Assembly (NCBI RefSeq): GCF_001039355.2 | Contig: NW_019775425.1 | Span: 670,124-734,123, forward strand | DNA: 64,000 nt | Reading direction: 5' to 3' | Source: Lingula anatina | Taxonomy: Eukaryota; Brachiopoda; Lingulata; Lingulida; Lingulidae | Shown: piece after piece, positions 47,501 to 60,997 of the stretch | Layout: every line of letters starts with the position of its first letter | Numbering within the stretch: position 1 is the first letter of the stretch | The notes under the pieces: model-generated | What the model was told of the DNA's origin: nothing | Databases searched by the model: none | The model's input: the letters and a program-made list of their open reading frames with translations, nothing else | Position numbers and translations under genes: made by a program

Positions 47501-50500
47501 AAGCATTATTTATATTACTTTACTTAATCAGAAAAAAAGTCATTTGAAAATGATGCACAATCGTTCTCCTTACAGCCTATTCTAAACATGTAGACCAGGT
47601 CAGCAAAGTGATATAATTGCCAAACAAAAGTACTGGCTTTTATATGTGTTCTTTTTCATACAAACCGGTTCCAGCGCCACGAATACACATATAAAGTTAG
47701 ATTGGCGAAGAGGAGATAAGGCGAAATCAAAATATTTCACAATTTAAGACCCAGTCACCAGCTTGGATCCGGTATCAGTTCAAATAAGTTTACTAAGCCA
47801 TTGACAATATCCATTAGACTAATACGTGGTACTGCTTGAGTCTCAATGTCAGATTGACAACGGTTGATTGTCTACACCGTTAAGTACATAAGAATGTATT
47901 ATTCTTCCCTGTATTACAGTATTCTTTTAGATAGAGACAGACAAAATTGAGTATAAATATAATAGGTGTGTGCAATGAAATATGAAATAAAATACGTAAA
48001 TGAAGAAGTTTAAACAAATAAGCTTATAGAAGACTGAAATCAACCAATCAATTATCTAATGGATTAACAAACGAATATATTGCGAACATTTTAATATGGA
48101 CCAACCTGCATGTAAAGAATATTGGGTTTAGGTTTAATTCTGTGTCATCTTGGAAAGATCTACAAGGGTCAATACAGTGCTTAGCTTTAATGTTGCTGCT
48201 TGGTGATCATGATTAAGGGTAATATCAATTGAGCTGAGAAGGACTTCAAAACTGGCCCTTATTCCCAGCTTCATTCTCCGTAAATTCCAGTGTGAGAGAA
48301 CCCACTCGATACAGACGCCAGTGCGTGTTAGAAAACTTACTTCTTTCTCATCCCCGATGGTACCTACCCACGACTTGCACAATGATTGCCTCTACTCAGA
48401 AAAACCATTACAGTGAAACATGCATCTTCTTGTGGTGTTTGTCGCAGTCCACAGTGCGATTTGTGCCAAAAAGGAGATAATATTAAGTCATCTAAACCTA
48501 CCACATTATGTGTCCTTCTCGTCCTTATCCAGAGAACAACAACCTAGTGTGACCTTTGCTTTCTAGGAGGACAAGAGAACTGCCAAGGAAGCATGCAAGT
48601 CAGCCAACAAAATGTACAGACTTCTTCAAAATAAAATTATACTTAATGATGGTGTTAAATTGCCGAACTGTATACTAACGGTTTTATTTTTTTGTGTATA
48701 TTTCATTTGTCAACCATCTTTGAAGCATATTATATATTAAGCATATCCCATCATCTCTGAAATAAATGCAGCGCTAATATTTCTACTACCAGTTATCACT
48801 TTTATCCTGTCATATGAACAATTCACAAATAACTAAGGACAGTGGTACACATGTACATGCTCTTTGAGATACATGTAGGCCGCTCCGAATACACAACGTA
48901 AAAAACCCTAACCTCCGACGTCAGCTTAAACAATCTGAAACACGTGCATCAGTGGTACATGCTTACAATAACAATCTATAGGTCAAGTTTAGGTCAAGTT
49001 TACATTTCGAAAATCTGCTTGATTTATACTAGTCTTTCCTCCATTCCACAGTCATACAGTGGGCATTTAGCTAGGCCATATATCATATACAATATCCAAT
49101 AATATATTACTGCCTTGTTATCGACAGTTAAATTTCACACTAGCCACGCCAGCACTGACGCGAATCCTGTTAGGGTTTCTTGGAATTTGCGTGTTCGACC
49201 CCCTTATAAAATATCGGTATTTGTAACGAGTTTTTCTGAAGGAATCGTCTATTTATAGAACGTGTATTTTGCCGTTTAATACACGATTAGTACACTGTCA
49301 GATTACGGATTACGGATTGAGCACGTAAGGGAAGTTTGTTTTTTCTAACATCAGTCATAACACTCTTTAACCGACAGTGCTCTTTAGGATATCTCATTTT
49401 TATGCCAATTATGAAAGGGGATAATTCATTGTTATCTTTATAGCACTACATCACATGCCTAGGTTTTCTTCCTTATCTTGTACAAGTAGGTATAGGGAGG
49501 GCATCCCGCATCATACCTAAGTCTCAGTGTTGCAAAATTCACAGGAGTATCTTGCTTTGTACCAGATGAGAGAATTATCTGTTAGAACCGGCCTAATGAG
49601 TTCCATATTAGTCACGCATTTCAAAGCCCACGCCTCTCAGACCCAGACACGCATATATCGTGCGATCCTAAATTACAAGTTCACACTGATCTTTCAGCTG
49701 TTACACTGTTTGGGTATGTAACCTATCGTTAATACCTTGTCATATTCTTTCGCAGATACAATTGGCCGTTTGATGTTGGGTTTAAATTGTCGATCAAATG
49801 AATTATTCCCGCTTCATTTAAAGGGGTTTCCTGCTCTGCACATATCAGCACGTCAACCAACCAGCGGTTCTTTACGCTTGGCTACCGTCCGCGCGTAGTT
49901 AGCATCTATTTTTTTTTTCTTTTTCGGTATGTCAGGGTAGTACTGTTAGAAATTGACGTCTTTTGTGTCGCATGGTGGCAGCAGCCACCAAACCTGGATT
50001 AAACTACTATCACATCTTACTACATCAATGTTGTAAACATGATTACACAAGAAAAATTACCTTTTTTACACCAATAATTTCATGGTCATGTCACAAAAAT
50101 AAACGACACAAGCTTCAGCCCAAATACAGCTTGAAGACAACAAGAGGTAGCCTTCCGAAATCTCTGAAGCTACCTCTAATATCCCAGCGATTTATTGGTC
50201 GAGAGACTCCGGAACCGCATATAAATTAACGTTGCAAACAAGACAATAGTTTGAATTGTTACATGTACATTGTAACAATGAACTATGCCGACGCTTTTGA
50301 ACCCCTCTTTTACGTTACTCGGTAGTTTGCTTCAATTTTGTGACTGTTTTAGCTCGAGTTTGACATGCTTCAGTAATGGGATATTGCGTAGAAACAATGT
50401 ACTTCAGAAAGGTATTAATCATCTTAGTAATAAAACCATACTATGGCGCCTCATTATCTCCAATTATGCTATTAAATAATAAAAGGGTAAACATAATTTA

Positions 50501-51034
50501 ATGTGATATAAGAATAATGAGACCTGTTTCCAATTTTTATAGGAATTGCACGAAGAAAATATTTGAACATAGGTTTAACAATGTTTTCCAGCCTTAACAT
50601 TGAGAGGCTGCCACGTGCAAAATGAATATAATAAACATAAATTATGATATAAAAGCAAGCAGTATCATGAAAAATATTCTACGTTAATTTAATCATCGAT
50701 TTTTTTTCTCTTTGTAGTGTAGACCAATTTGGATCGACTGGACAGCATCTTGGCTAATAGAACAAACATCGGGCGGGTGAAAAACTCTTAATTTAATATT
50801 TAAAAAGAACTTATAAGTTATCGATGAAATTCCAGATAACAGTATGTTACCTCTGCCTTGTACGTATTATGTTCAGTATTCTAATGAATTCATACAAAAA
50901 TCGTTAAAAATGTTCATAATTGGCCTTACTGATATAGAATGTTACCCCATTCTGTTTGAAATGTGAACAAACTGTGCTAGCCATGTGTAAAGTTCACATC
51001 CAAGGGAGAACAAAACACTTATTTCAGCTTTGCG

Positions 51035-51035
<1 letters not shown>

Positions 51036-51068
<33 letters not shown>
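51036..51068. repeat. Poly(T) run
   Basis: 33 consecutive T. It could be the A-tail of a minus-strand retroposed sequence, but none is recognisable next to it. Confidence 0.9.
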
Positions 51069-51069
<1 letters not shown>

Positions 51070-54000
51070 TAGTGAGAGCCACAAGGATGGAATGAAAGTT
51101 GGTGGGTCAAACTTACATATATTTGTACCAGAGCTTATACCATGAACTAGGAGAATGTAAAATTTCATTTTTTAATAGATATTTTCTGAGTTGATTTTAA
51201 AAATGAATTATGATAGATATATTTTTATATCCATAAAAATAGCATAAAACTATTCAATCAATGTCGTGCCAAATGTAATAACATGAGGCAGTATTATGAA
51301 AAAATTTCCCTGAATCAAAATAGTTATCCTTTGAGGTGTTAAAATCTTATGTTGGGAACGATTCTGATGCAATCTACTAATACATAGTATAAAATTTACC
51401 GCGAATAAAGGATAGTAACAGACTATAATTGCATAAAAAACACTTCAAAGACATTGCATAGTTACAGCAGTTTAAATATCCCGGCAACCAAAGTTTCCAA
51501 ATTGATAAAATTGTTCAGATAACTACATGGAACTTAACATGTGTAAATTCAGATTGAAGCACCTATTCATTTCAGGGTAGATATTCAAGAGAGCACTTAA
51601 TGTATCAAACCAGAACTTAATGGCTCTTTCGTCCATACACATGGCTAATATGTCTTATCAATGACGGATAAGCAGTACATGAAGCGTACCAGGTGATTAA
51701 GTTACCTTACAGAGTGAAGCTTTCAAGATAAACCTTTCATTACAACGAGGAATTTCGCGTTAAGATGTTTTTGAACGCTCTAAGACCTTTATGTAGCGAA
51801 CAGAAAATCCTTGTGAAGCACTTTGCAACTTTGTGAAGGCATAACAATTACGGTGCTGTGATACGTCTCCTGCTTCTTCGAGGCCCTCTTAATATAAGAA
51901 CGACAAGCTTAACAATCTCTGTCGTACAATGGCGTAAAATAAGAGGTTATATCTAATAAATAACAACAAACACAGTCATTTACGTTGGTGTTACCGTACC
52001 TTTTAAAGGCATTTGTTGCATATTCAAGAGGACCCCGGAAATTTTTTAAGCACAAAAATGGGCAATGGACCCTTTGATGCGGTCCTTCACAACACTTAAT
52101 TTGATGATGATACTGTTAGTATACAAAAAAAACCACAAGAAACAATAACGGATTTCAAGAGCACTCGAAAAAAACCTTAAACAACATTTAAGTTGTTAAC
52201 ATTGTCAGTATATAGAGGATGGACAGGCCTCTTGGGACAATCCAATTGCTCTGCCTCGAGGAAGAATTTCGTGTCATGTGATAAACAGCACCTTTGAGAC
52301 TATCTGTCTTCATCGGTGATTTCCTTCTACAATCACGTGAAGAACATCACTTAGATTATTATCGATTGTAAGGGTGATTACACATTTCTGGTTATACCAA
52401 CCAGAGAGATGCTTGTAATTGCTATCGAAACACAGTGGGTATGTGTTGTGACACGAATTCTAAAGAAACTGAGTTGATCATGAATTTTTGGATTCTTTTT
52501 TTAATCTATGAAAGTTGTGCTGTAAAAACTTAGCCTTATTCAGTGAAATCATTTGCGTGACTTTTTAAATGCACGTCCACGCATATTTAGATCTATTCAA
52601 AGAAAGTTCCTTTAGGCTACACGACTTGATAAAAAATAATTCTCCAGATGTCGAAGAACATCATTACCAGTTAATTTTTGCGACTTCGTTTCTGAATTTA
52701 ATTAAATTTGCCTGCTGGAAACAAGGCTGCACGCAAACAAGCATTTAGTCCCTCCATTACGTCAAAGGATTGGGTTAAAACATCAAATTCCACTGCATGA
52801 AATTACGTTGACAATAATTTCACTGAAATAACAGGGGTTTGTGGTATACACATAGGAGAGATTTGGTAAGTTGTTAAACCTACGGGCAAGTAGCAAATCG
52901 ACAGGACGGCTGCATTTGACATTTCCTTTGCGTGGTTTTATGTACTCCTGAATGAATGAGTCGCAAGGGAAGCAAAGTGACGCACACATATCGTTATTTT
53001 TTCTTCCATTTCATAACTGTCTTAAATCACACGTCAAACTTTTTCAACTTCTCTCAGCGAAACCGAGAGTACTTATATGTGCATAAAGATCCCAATGTGT
53101 ATCAAAGTTTAGTCAACGTGCACCTGTTGTATATAACTGCTGTGTACTTTTTTAATCTAAAAGAAAACAAGAATATTAAATACAAGCATGAATGTGTTTC
53201 TTTTAACAAACCAGTCTTCCTACGCATCTTTCCTCTTAGATACATCACTTAAACTGTCAACATTCAACGTCAACCCACTTCGTATACTGTATATTGTACA
53301 AAAATGTACGTCACACCAAATTTTCGAAAGATTCTAATTATGGTACTATTTACACTGCCTTTTACCAACTTTTAGGCAGAGTTTAATGTATTGATGCGTA
53401 TATTTTTTGTCGAAGCACCAACCATACATTGACCGAAACTGGATCACTTTGGATGAAAAATACTAACATCACTGTGCTAGCCATCTTCTTACAATCAATT
53501 AAGAACCTTTGCAATGATTTTGACAGAAAGAATATATCTACTGTAGAGCTTTGAAACAACCGTTGGCATGTGTAGAGAATACCCAATTAGAGTTTATTTT
53601 ATTACAATTAGAATTACCACTGGCTTCTTCCCTATACCATTTTTGGCTCTCTGTTTCAATGTCGCGTTAGACTGAAATTTCTATCATTGCTCGGAAAATT
53701 GTTTCTAACCATGTTCAGTCTGAGCATTGAATTTTTAGAGTAAACAAGTCACGTTTCTAGGAATTGCATGGTGTGTTTTGAAATACGCTATTAAAGTTGG
53801 AAGTGGGCAAAACCCAACTGACTTTAAACATGTCATGAATACAAATTGTCTGAGAAACGTGAAGAGTAATATCTCACCTGTAGAAATGAAATATATACAG
53901 TCATACATAACTTTTTACTTTATATAACTGCTTACAATTTGAGGATGTGTCAATTAACGTAATAAAGATAAGTCCATTAAAGATTTTTAAAGACAGTAAA

Positions 54001-54262
54001 ATCAGGTAAATGAAGTTGCACTGTGTTTCAGTATCTTCCGTGTCTTCCATTGGTTACCACTTTCCGTTAACATTGTATTTATAAGGGGAATTTTATTTTT
54101 GTGGGCAACACAGTTTCTAGGTAATGAGCCCGAAAATCCGGTAATATTAAAGTGAACATTGTAATTTTATAGGGGATTTAGAATGCACACAAGAGCAAAT
54201 GTAAAAATAAGAGGAAACGCGCGCTGGGATTGAAAGAGGTTAACCAACTGCAAAACGCAAAC

Positions 54263-54457
54263 ATGCTAATTGTAGTGATATTACTCCTTCACCAACAGGC
54301 ACATGTACCTCGCAATGATGACAGAACAGACAACTTACCGTTGCTAGCGTCCCCTGAACAATGTCGCAAGCAAGTAAAGGAGATGAGCCAATCTAGCAGG
54401 CCGACCGTGTTGCACACCTCAAACGACGAACGATTTAATATCTGCAAAAAGAAATAG
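54263..54457 (+). CDS. Possible small secreted peptide, unconfirmed
   Basis: An ATG opens a 64-residue frame beginning MLIVVILLLHQQA, a plausible short signal peptide. A hydrophilic stretch with two Cys follows (EQCRKQVKEM and FNICKKK). No family is recognised and no upstream promoter is identified. The opposite strand of the same interval carries splice-like signals around 54339-54441 (CTTTTTGCAG acceptor, ACG|GTAAGTT donor) with an open frame, so the coding strand is in doubt and both may be chance. Confidence 0.25.
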   Translation: MLIVVILLLHQQAHVPRNDDRTDNLPLLASPEQCRKQVKEMSQSSRPTVLHTSNDERFNICKKK

Positions 54458-54654
54458 TCCCGGATACACTGTGCTCTGCACGCTCCCGCTACTTTGCATA
54501 GTATCACTTTCTCTGGTTCACACCAAAGATTAATCTAGATTTTCAAATTAAATAGCCTCTAAACATTTACCACGTGCAGTGCGCTGTGTAAAGTCTGCAT
54601 GGTGTTTTAAAGAGGGAAGATTAACAGACAGCTTTTCTAAAAACAAAAGCGTCT

Positions 54655-54682
54655 GTTTGTGTGTGTGTATGTGTGTGTGTAT
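54655..54682. repeat. (GT)n-rich microsatellite
   Basis: An interrupted GT array (GTGTGTGTATGTGTGTGTGTATG). Confidence 0.8.
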
Positions 54683-56246
54683 GAGAAAAAGCATCTCGTT
54701 AAAGCTGGAAACACTCACGTTCGGTCGTTAATTTTCTCTCCAATGGCATTAACGTTGTCACTAATAAGTTCCGGACGACAACTATAGTTGATGCGACTTT
54801 GATTGCGACTTTGTGTGTTTTGGGAATGACGACGGGCTGTAGGCGTCGACGAAAGCGGGTCGATGAACTTATTCTCTTGTGACGTTTGTGTTTACTTATT
54901 GAATTATACCTACAGGCAGTGATCATTGGGGTCTTTTTGAAACCGGTCACTCCGCACCCAAACAAACCCATCGCCACTATGCAAAAGTGTTACTCGCACA
55001 TCGATTATCTTACCGAAGATCGGGTCCATATGCACGGCAGTAGTGTTTATATAGATATTAAGTAGTAAAGCATTATGGCAGCATTGATTTAAAGAGTGCT
55101 TTACTAACATTGTCAGATGACATCAACTTGTGGCTTTAATACAAACGTTTGAGAGGACATCTAAATGTAATTGCGTGTATTTGCGAAGGGTATTATTGTT
55201 ATATCTCAGTTTCGTTCTATCGATTTAGTCAACCTGATTGAAAGACAAGCAACAATATCAGTTAAATTGTACAAGCAGGAATAAAGAAAGATCTTGTTCA
55301 GTAAACCAAGAACTATAGTTTCTAGGTTTCCGTATGCTAATAATCGTTATCGCACAGGCCAAAATCAACAGATGTCGCTTTTGTTGTTTTGCTTTCAGCT
55401 GAAGGTGTCTATGTCGATGTTTTGTTCCCCGTTTTCCGGCCAAATCCCTATTTTTGATTTAAACTCTAAAGTGAAATAAAGTCGTGAAAAGGCGGGGGAG
55501 GTTGGTGAAACGAGATGAAAATCACAACAAAAGGGTGTTTTCTAAGAAGCTATTGACAAGACTTTGGAGCTTAATTGCTTTTGACATTGATCTGTCATTC
55601 GTTGGCATAATACCTTCTGTAGGTCTAGCATAATTATCCCCCGTCTCTAAAAGGGAAGCAAAGAAATTACTTACATTATTTTAATCTTCAAATGGCAGTG
55701 CGGATTTGTGGTAAGCAACGACTCGTGCAACTGGACCATTTATTATGGAATCCCTAATTATTTCTAAGACGAAAAAATGGTAAACAAGATAAGATATACG
55801 TGTAACAAAAACATTCACATATAAAAAAAATCATGAGAGGCTTACATACAAGGAAATGTTTTAATCTCAAATAATCATACACGGTCTTTCAATATTAAAA
55901 GCAAAAGGTTGTAAAGATCACCAAGGCTGACATAACTCACTGATAGCTTATGTCTTGGGAATCCCGGATAAATTATTGATCATTTGTAAACATTGAACAA
56001 CAGAAGTAGACGCATCTACGAAGGACGAAGAAGATAATAGTGTATTGTCAGTAACGAAAGACAGTAAATTCTCATAGTTTCCTTCTAACAGTTGTGCCTT
56101 TTAATACTCGTTTGCGTTTGGTGTTGGTGAAATGCAATCTTTTCCTAAACTGTAAAAAAATGTGGACCATTAAGCGATCTACACACAATGCTTTAATGAC
56201 TTTATTGATACAATAATAAGATATGTATAATTATATATACCCGCAC

Positions 56247-56520
56247 GAAAATGCAGTAGTATCGAAGTAGCAAAGAAGCATTAACGCAGTAGTGGTGTGG
56301 AGCATATTTGCAGTAGAAATGCAGCATAGCCTACTGCAATTCTACTCCAAAAAGTACATAGGTTTGTACAGAGAGGAGCATTAATGCAGTAGATTAGCAG
56401 CATGATAGAAGCATGTTTCAAATATGCTAATTAGCTCCCAAATCGAAGCAGATTTGAAGCATGTTTGCAGTATGATTGCAGTAGTCTACTGCGCTGGAGT
56501 ATCTACTGCGTTTTCCAGCT
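56247..56520. repeat. GCAGTA-rich cluster
   Basis: About ten occurrences of GCAGTA or its complement TACTGC, mixed with several GAAGCA, GAGCAT and AGCATG words, in 270 bp. Spacing is irregular and both orientations occur (for example GCAGTAGTCTACTGC is a 15 bp near-palindrome). It is not a simple tandem array. Confidence 0.6.
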
Positions 56521-58799
56521 ATAGCTACCATAACCAAACAGGATAGGGATGAAATATCATTATGCACTGGTTTTTTTCTTATCTTTAATCAACTTTTGAA
56601 AAATATGTATGCCGTCAACTTTCAATACTATTAGATGTAAATTCAGAAATACAGAAAAGGCAAACGATGCCATCACCTCAAAACCACCCAAAGGTATCAC
56701 ATTCAGTTAGTTTTCAGTTCATTTCCCCCACTATCGACTCTTTGACATTTCCTTATACTACAAACAGAAAAAAATAACCAAGACACACCATGGCACATCA
56801 CGAAATGAGCTCAGATAACAAAACAATTACGAACGATGTCCATGTAGAGCCAACAGGACTATTGATCAATTATCTTTTACGCGTGTTAACCCCAACAAAT
56901 CTGCAGCACTATGAACACCTTACTAAGAATATTGAACAAAGACAGACACCCTTTGGAACGAGATACAGTTTTGTGAAAATTTCCGCTAAATAACATGGCC
57001 AAAATTGAAGACTCGATCACGTTCGAAAACAGATAAATCATATATAAGGGTCCTCACCATTTTCTCTAGGCGTTGTCTGTTACCTGTCGTAAAAGATGCG
57101 AATAAAAAGGACGCAATTATATTTTTCATAAAAAAGCACGATAGTCTTAAAGGTATGGTGTTTGTTGCTTGAATGACAGAAGGCTCTTCAACTATGCACA
57201 CACAACGAGAGCCATGAACACGAATACCAACAAATACAATAGAACTTTATAATAGATTACTCTCAATTTATAAGTATTCAAGTAATTATACGGTTGAGCG
57301 TAGAAATATGTTTAGACCATGAATACGTCATAATGAGATACATATACACATGAGTTCCAATTTTTGAAAATGTATTAGCGAAAAGAAACGCGATTTTCAC
57401 CTGTGCCCCTCACCAAGAAGTTTCCCTGAAGAAAGATCATTTTCTTGTCAGTTGCGAAAGTAATAATGATAATGCGTATCCAGCCATAGCGCTTACGTTC
57501 CCACCCACACTCCCAAGTTCAATCGCTTGAAAGCTTGAAAATTGGTTCTTGCAAAAATTGATATTTTCCGTCTGACATAAATCGTGGTTTAAAAGAAGCT
57601 AAAAACAATGAGACTGACACATTGAGATACATCGAGTATCATGCAGCTTGGTTAGAGCCTGCTTATAAGAAACATATCATCAAGCTTAATCTTAACAAGG
57701 CAATAATGATAAGTTAAACGTAATCTACAAGGCAAGTTGCCTGAACTTGGAGGCGGTAATCACTCATTTTCATAATGTCCTTTTTTATCTTGAAAAATTG
57801 CCCTTTTAATCCATAAAGGGCTTAATTGATTAAAAGATTCACGGTACGTTGCACGCAAATAACTTAAGTAGACCCCAGAGTCAAGATTATACAATTTATG
57901 GTCCCTATCTGCGTGAGAATTGGAATCAATATGTCATTTTACACCTGCAGATCTGTCGCAATGCAATTTGTACCTATTTTCATTATCTTCGACGCGAAAT
58001 AAATCATGAGTAAGCATCAATGTGAGAAACAGTTATTTTTTCCTCGGTTTTCTTACTGCCCGCTTTGAGTGATGTTGTCGTATTAGTTGAAGTTGCTCAG
58101 ATTTTACAGCTACGTGTCATTTGGGAATTGTTGTGGCGGTGCATGGCATAACCGCTTAACCTCAATCAGTCTGTTGATCTATCTACATATCTGCAGCTTG
58201 GTTATTGACAGCAATATCGACGTACTAGTAATTCACAACGTACTGATTTTCAAATTGCATCAGGTGTACTTTAACATGGAGATTATCTAATGCAATTTTT
58301 TTTCTATCAAACGCTTTTCTTGGAGTTGAAAATAATTGAAAATTCGCCAAGCCTAAAACCAAAAAGTAATCAATATCCATATGTTCAAGTGAGGCACAGG
58401 ACGTAATTTTGTGTACGGATAAACACATTGCTTTTTAAATTTACATTTCCGAGAAAGAGTTTGTTTTCCGGGATAGACACAATATTAACAAAGAGAATAT
58501 TTATTTGTCCTTATTCTTTCGTTCCTCACAGTCTTAATTTCTAGACCGTGTGCATTATCAACACCGGACAGCTAGGGCTATTTCACTTTTTAGATCCACC
58601 TTGCAGTTAATTCATTTTATGTAAACCAGCTAAACAACTGCAGTCAGCAGCACTGATATTTTTTACTTCATATCAACCAATAATGAAGATTCCTCAACAA
58701 GCGATAATATCATTTATTGATACACAAAAAAGTCATCATCATCTTTGAGAATCATACTCGCCAAAGAAAATCCAAGAGTGAGCTTGTCTTGATTGTTGT

Positions 58800-58889
58800 C
58801 AAGAGGAGAGACCTCTAGTGACTGCTAGGTTACAAAGTTCTATAAGTTATTTGTCTGTGAAGTGGAGGACGCGCGAAGGAGGTGCCCGG
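58800..58889 (+). other. Candidate 5' UTR exon end for the 418-residue protein gene
   Basis: GGTGCCCGG|GTAAGTG at 58889/58890 is a strong splice donor on the plus strand in a locally GC-richer stretch. The next good acceptor is TTCGTTCCTCAG at 59739, one base before the ATG. Joining them would place an intron of ~850 bp in the leader. The exon start is not determined. Confidence 0.45.
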
Positions 58890-59146
58890 GTAAGTGTCTG
58901 GCAGCCAGTTGCTTAAGGTCTTTTTTCTTATAATTTCATTTGAAGTTAGTCAAATCATAGATCGAAGACATTTTTTTATAAAAATCAGCTAAAAGACGTT
59001 TTAAAACGCTTTATAACTGCATGCATGTCCAAAACCGCACTTCAAACTATTTGACGAATTCAGAAATAATCTTAATGATGAAAACTAACGTGAATCACTA
59101 GTTGTGCCATATTCGGCATGAAAATTAAAACTAAAAGGTGCACATG

Positions 59147-59147
59147 T

Positions 59148-59186
<39 letters not shown>

Positions 59187-59190
59187 TTAT
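59147..59190. repeat. (TTTA)n microsatellite
   Basis: About eleven perfect tetranucleotide units, inside the proposed leader intron of the next gene. Confidence 0.95.
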
Positions 59191-59740
59191 CATTTTTTTG
59201 ATAGCTTCATCTTATCTTTATTGATACTGTGGGCCTTATCAATTTGATCGAATATAGGTTGTGTACTTTAATAGCTACATTTTGAATCTGTTGGGTTAAA
59301 GACAAGATAGGTATCAGTAAATTTGAGATTAACAAAATATCTCTCAAAGTAAAATCTCTTTCATAGGTCAGTCCGCATTTGTTGTCACAAACTTTGATTT
59401 GGCATCGATTTCCAATTGTTGTTGTTAGGGCGTTTGTTTTAATCGTAATATTGAATTATACATCGAAACGGAATAATTGTGCCTAGTATGACCCTCTTCC
59501 ATCGATATAAAATTGATTATAGACATTTTGTCAAGAGTAGCGTACATACGTCGTTCTTTGGTGGTTTTGTTTGTGAGCATTGGTTTTGAAATAAATAGTC
59601 ATTCACTATAACAGATTTGGGTCCTCTATCATCAAAATAAACCTGTTTACTTACAAGTTTAAGCGATGTTGGTAATCGGAGTCCATTTTTATATATTGTA
59701 GTTAAATCCATCAGTGGTAAAGTGACATTCGTTCCTCAGA

Positions 59741-60997
59741 ATGCCACCAGCAGGGGCGGAAGCTTGGGCAGTCCGGTCCAAGGTCCGAGATGACCACCTT
59801 GACCACTCAAACCCGTACTTCAAGAGAAACGCATCAACCTCAAACGTGTCACCATACTTGGAATGTCGCGTTACTCCGCGCAAAGAACCAGGCATCCACA
59901 CGTACTACGATAAAACGAAAACATTCAGTGGAAGCTACAGCAAAGACGACTGGGACGTAAGACCTCAGAGTCGACAAGAAAAAAAGGTGGATACATACAT
60001 TCGTCGCAATGCTAGCACAAATGCAATACACCCTAAGGGATTGCACAGCAGCTTTGAAGAGCCTCCAGACACCATGTACCTCGAAGAACATGATTATGTG
60101 GAAGAGACCCCAAGTCAGGAATCCAGTGAGCGGTGGGCGTGGACCCCTCGTACTAAAACCCGAGATGAGAAGTTGTACGAAAGTTTTAAAAAAAGAGGGA
60201 TAAGTACTAGTAACATATCGCCCCAACTGGCCACCCAGCAGACATCACGACAGCGTGAGACCGAGGACTATCATGAGTACACCAGAGAACGACCACGCAG
60301 CAGTCAAGAGGCCCACAGGAGAAGTCACACGACTGGGGATTTGGACACGAAACTTGGGGCGTCTACGATGAACTATTCCTACCCTGCAGATTACCCTATT
60401 CAGCCGCGAGTAGTACGACCACAAGGCGAAAAAATTGCAACCCTGAGTAAAGGTGGGCGAATGGAAGATTACATCGGAACCAAATCTGAGCACCTATCAT
60501 ACCCCAAGGACTACCCCATTCATCCTCGTGTTGTCAAACCAGAAGCTAGAGAGATAGCAGAACTAAGCAAAGGGAAGCGTATGAAGAGGCTCATTCACGA
60601 ATACGGTCACCTGACCCCTTCACCAAGGCCCGTGCCACGAATAAAACCAGAGGCAGAAGACATCGCTGAAGGGCATCGCGGAAAGCCAGTGGCTATGCTG
60701 CTTGGTTCCTACGGGAAGCTGGGACCACCAACCAGGCGCGTGCAAAGGATCAAACCCGAGGCCAGGCAGGCTTACGAACCCCACCGTGGAAAACGAATGG
60801 CGCGAATTATCAAGCAACAGCGGACAGGGCGCTCGGCCAGGTCGGATAGCTCGATGAACAACCTGCGTCTTGATCTGGAAAAACTTAACACCAGAGATGA
60901 TTATGAAGATCCGTTCAGTTCAAACAAGCGTCCAAAAAGTAGAGATGATACGCGTTCTGAAAGTTTCCACAGAAGAAATAACACGACGTGGTGGTGA
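59741..60997 (+). CDS. 418-residue repeat protein of unknown function
   Basis: A single open exon of 418 codons, far longer than any chance frame here, starts at the first ATG one base after an acceptor-like TTCCTCAG. The protein is hydrophilic, basic, without signal peptide or membrane segment, and probably intracellular and largely disordered. The N-terminal half holds three spaced copies of a short motif: YFKRNASTSNVSP (26-38), YIRRNASTNAIHP (86-98) and SFKKRGISTSNISP (148-161). Related RR-x-S/T sites occur near 193 and 411. They look like basophilic kinase (PKA-type) sites. The C-terminal half holds four ~36-residue units (about 218-257, 258-295, 296-331, 332-365) around RVVKPEAREIAELSKGKRM..I. 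AATAAA at 61158 is a fitting poly(A) signal. I do not recognise the family; a cytoskeletal or microtubule-associated role is only a guess from the basic repeats. Confidence 0.88.
   Translation: MPPAGAEAWAVRSKVRDDHLDHSNPYFKRNASTSNVSPYLECRVTPRKEPGIHTYYDKTKTFSGSYSKDDWDVRPQSRQEKKVDTYIRRNASTNAIHPKGLHSSFEEPPDTMYLEEHDYVEETPSQESSERWAWTPRTKTRDEKLYESFKKRGISTSNISPQLATQQTSRQRETEDYHEYTRERPRSSQEAHRRSHTTGDLDTKLGASTMNYSYPADYPIQPRVVRPQGEKIATLSKGGRMEDYIGTKSEHLSYPKDYPIHPRVVKPEAREIAELSKGKRMKRLIHEYGHLTPSPRPVPRIKPEAEDIAEGHRGKPVAMLLGSYGKLGPPTRRVQRIKPEARQAYEPHRGKRMARIIKQQRTGRSARSDSSMNNLRLDLEKLNTRDDYEDPFSSNKRPKSRDDTRSESFHRRNNTTWW

Larger units (their letters stand above)
44570..58800. other. Gene-poor stretch
   Basis: I see no gene that I can support except the weak candidate at 54263-54457. 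Contents otherwise: a long T run (51036-51068), a GT-rich stretch (54655-54682) and a GCAGTA-rich patch (56247-56520). Long distal introns of unseen genes or regulatory DNA cannot be excluded. Confidence 0.45.

Noticed and set aside
48134-48382. 82-codon minus-strand frame
   Set aside because: No clear splice sites or start context and no recognisable motif; similar chance frames are common in this AT-rich DNA.
50130-50175. Short hairpin AGAGGTAGC...GCTACCTCT, considered as a microRNA precursor
   Set aside because: Only nine paired bases around a ~17-base loop; too short for a miRNA hairpin.
54719-54976. Minus-strand open frame with CGAAC|GTGAGTG donor and a basic SKHKRHKR segment
   Set aside because: Its outgoing phase does not match the exon-like block at 54339-54441, where the joined frame meets a stop. 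There is no supporting homology.
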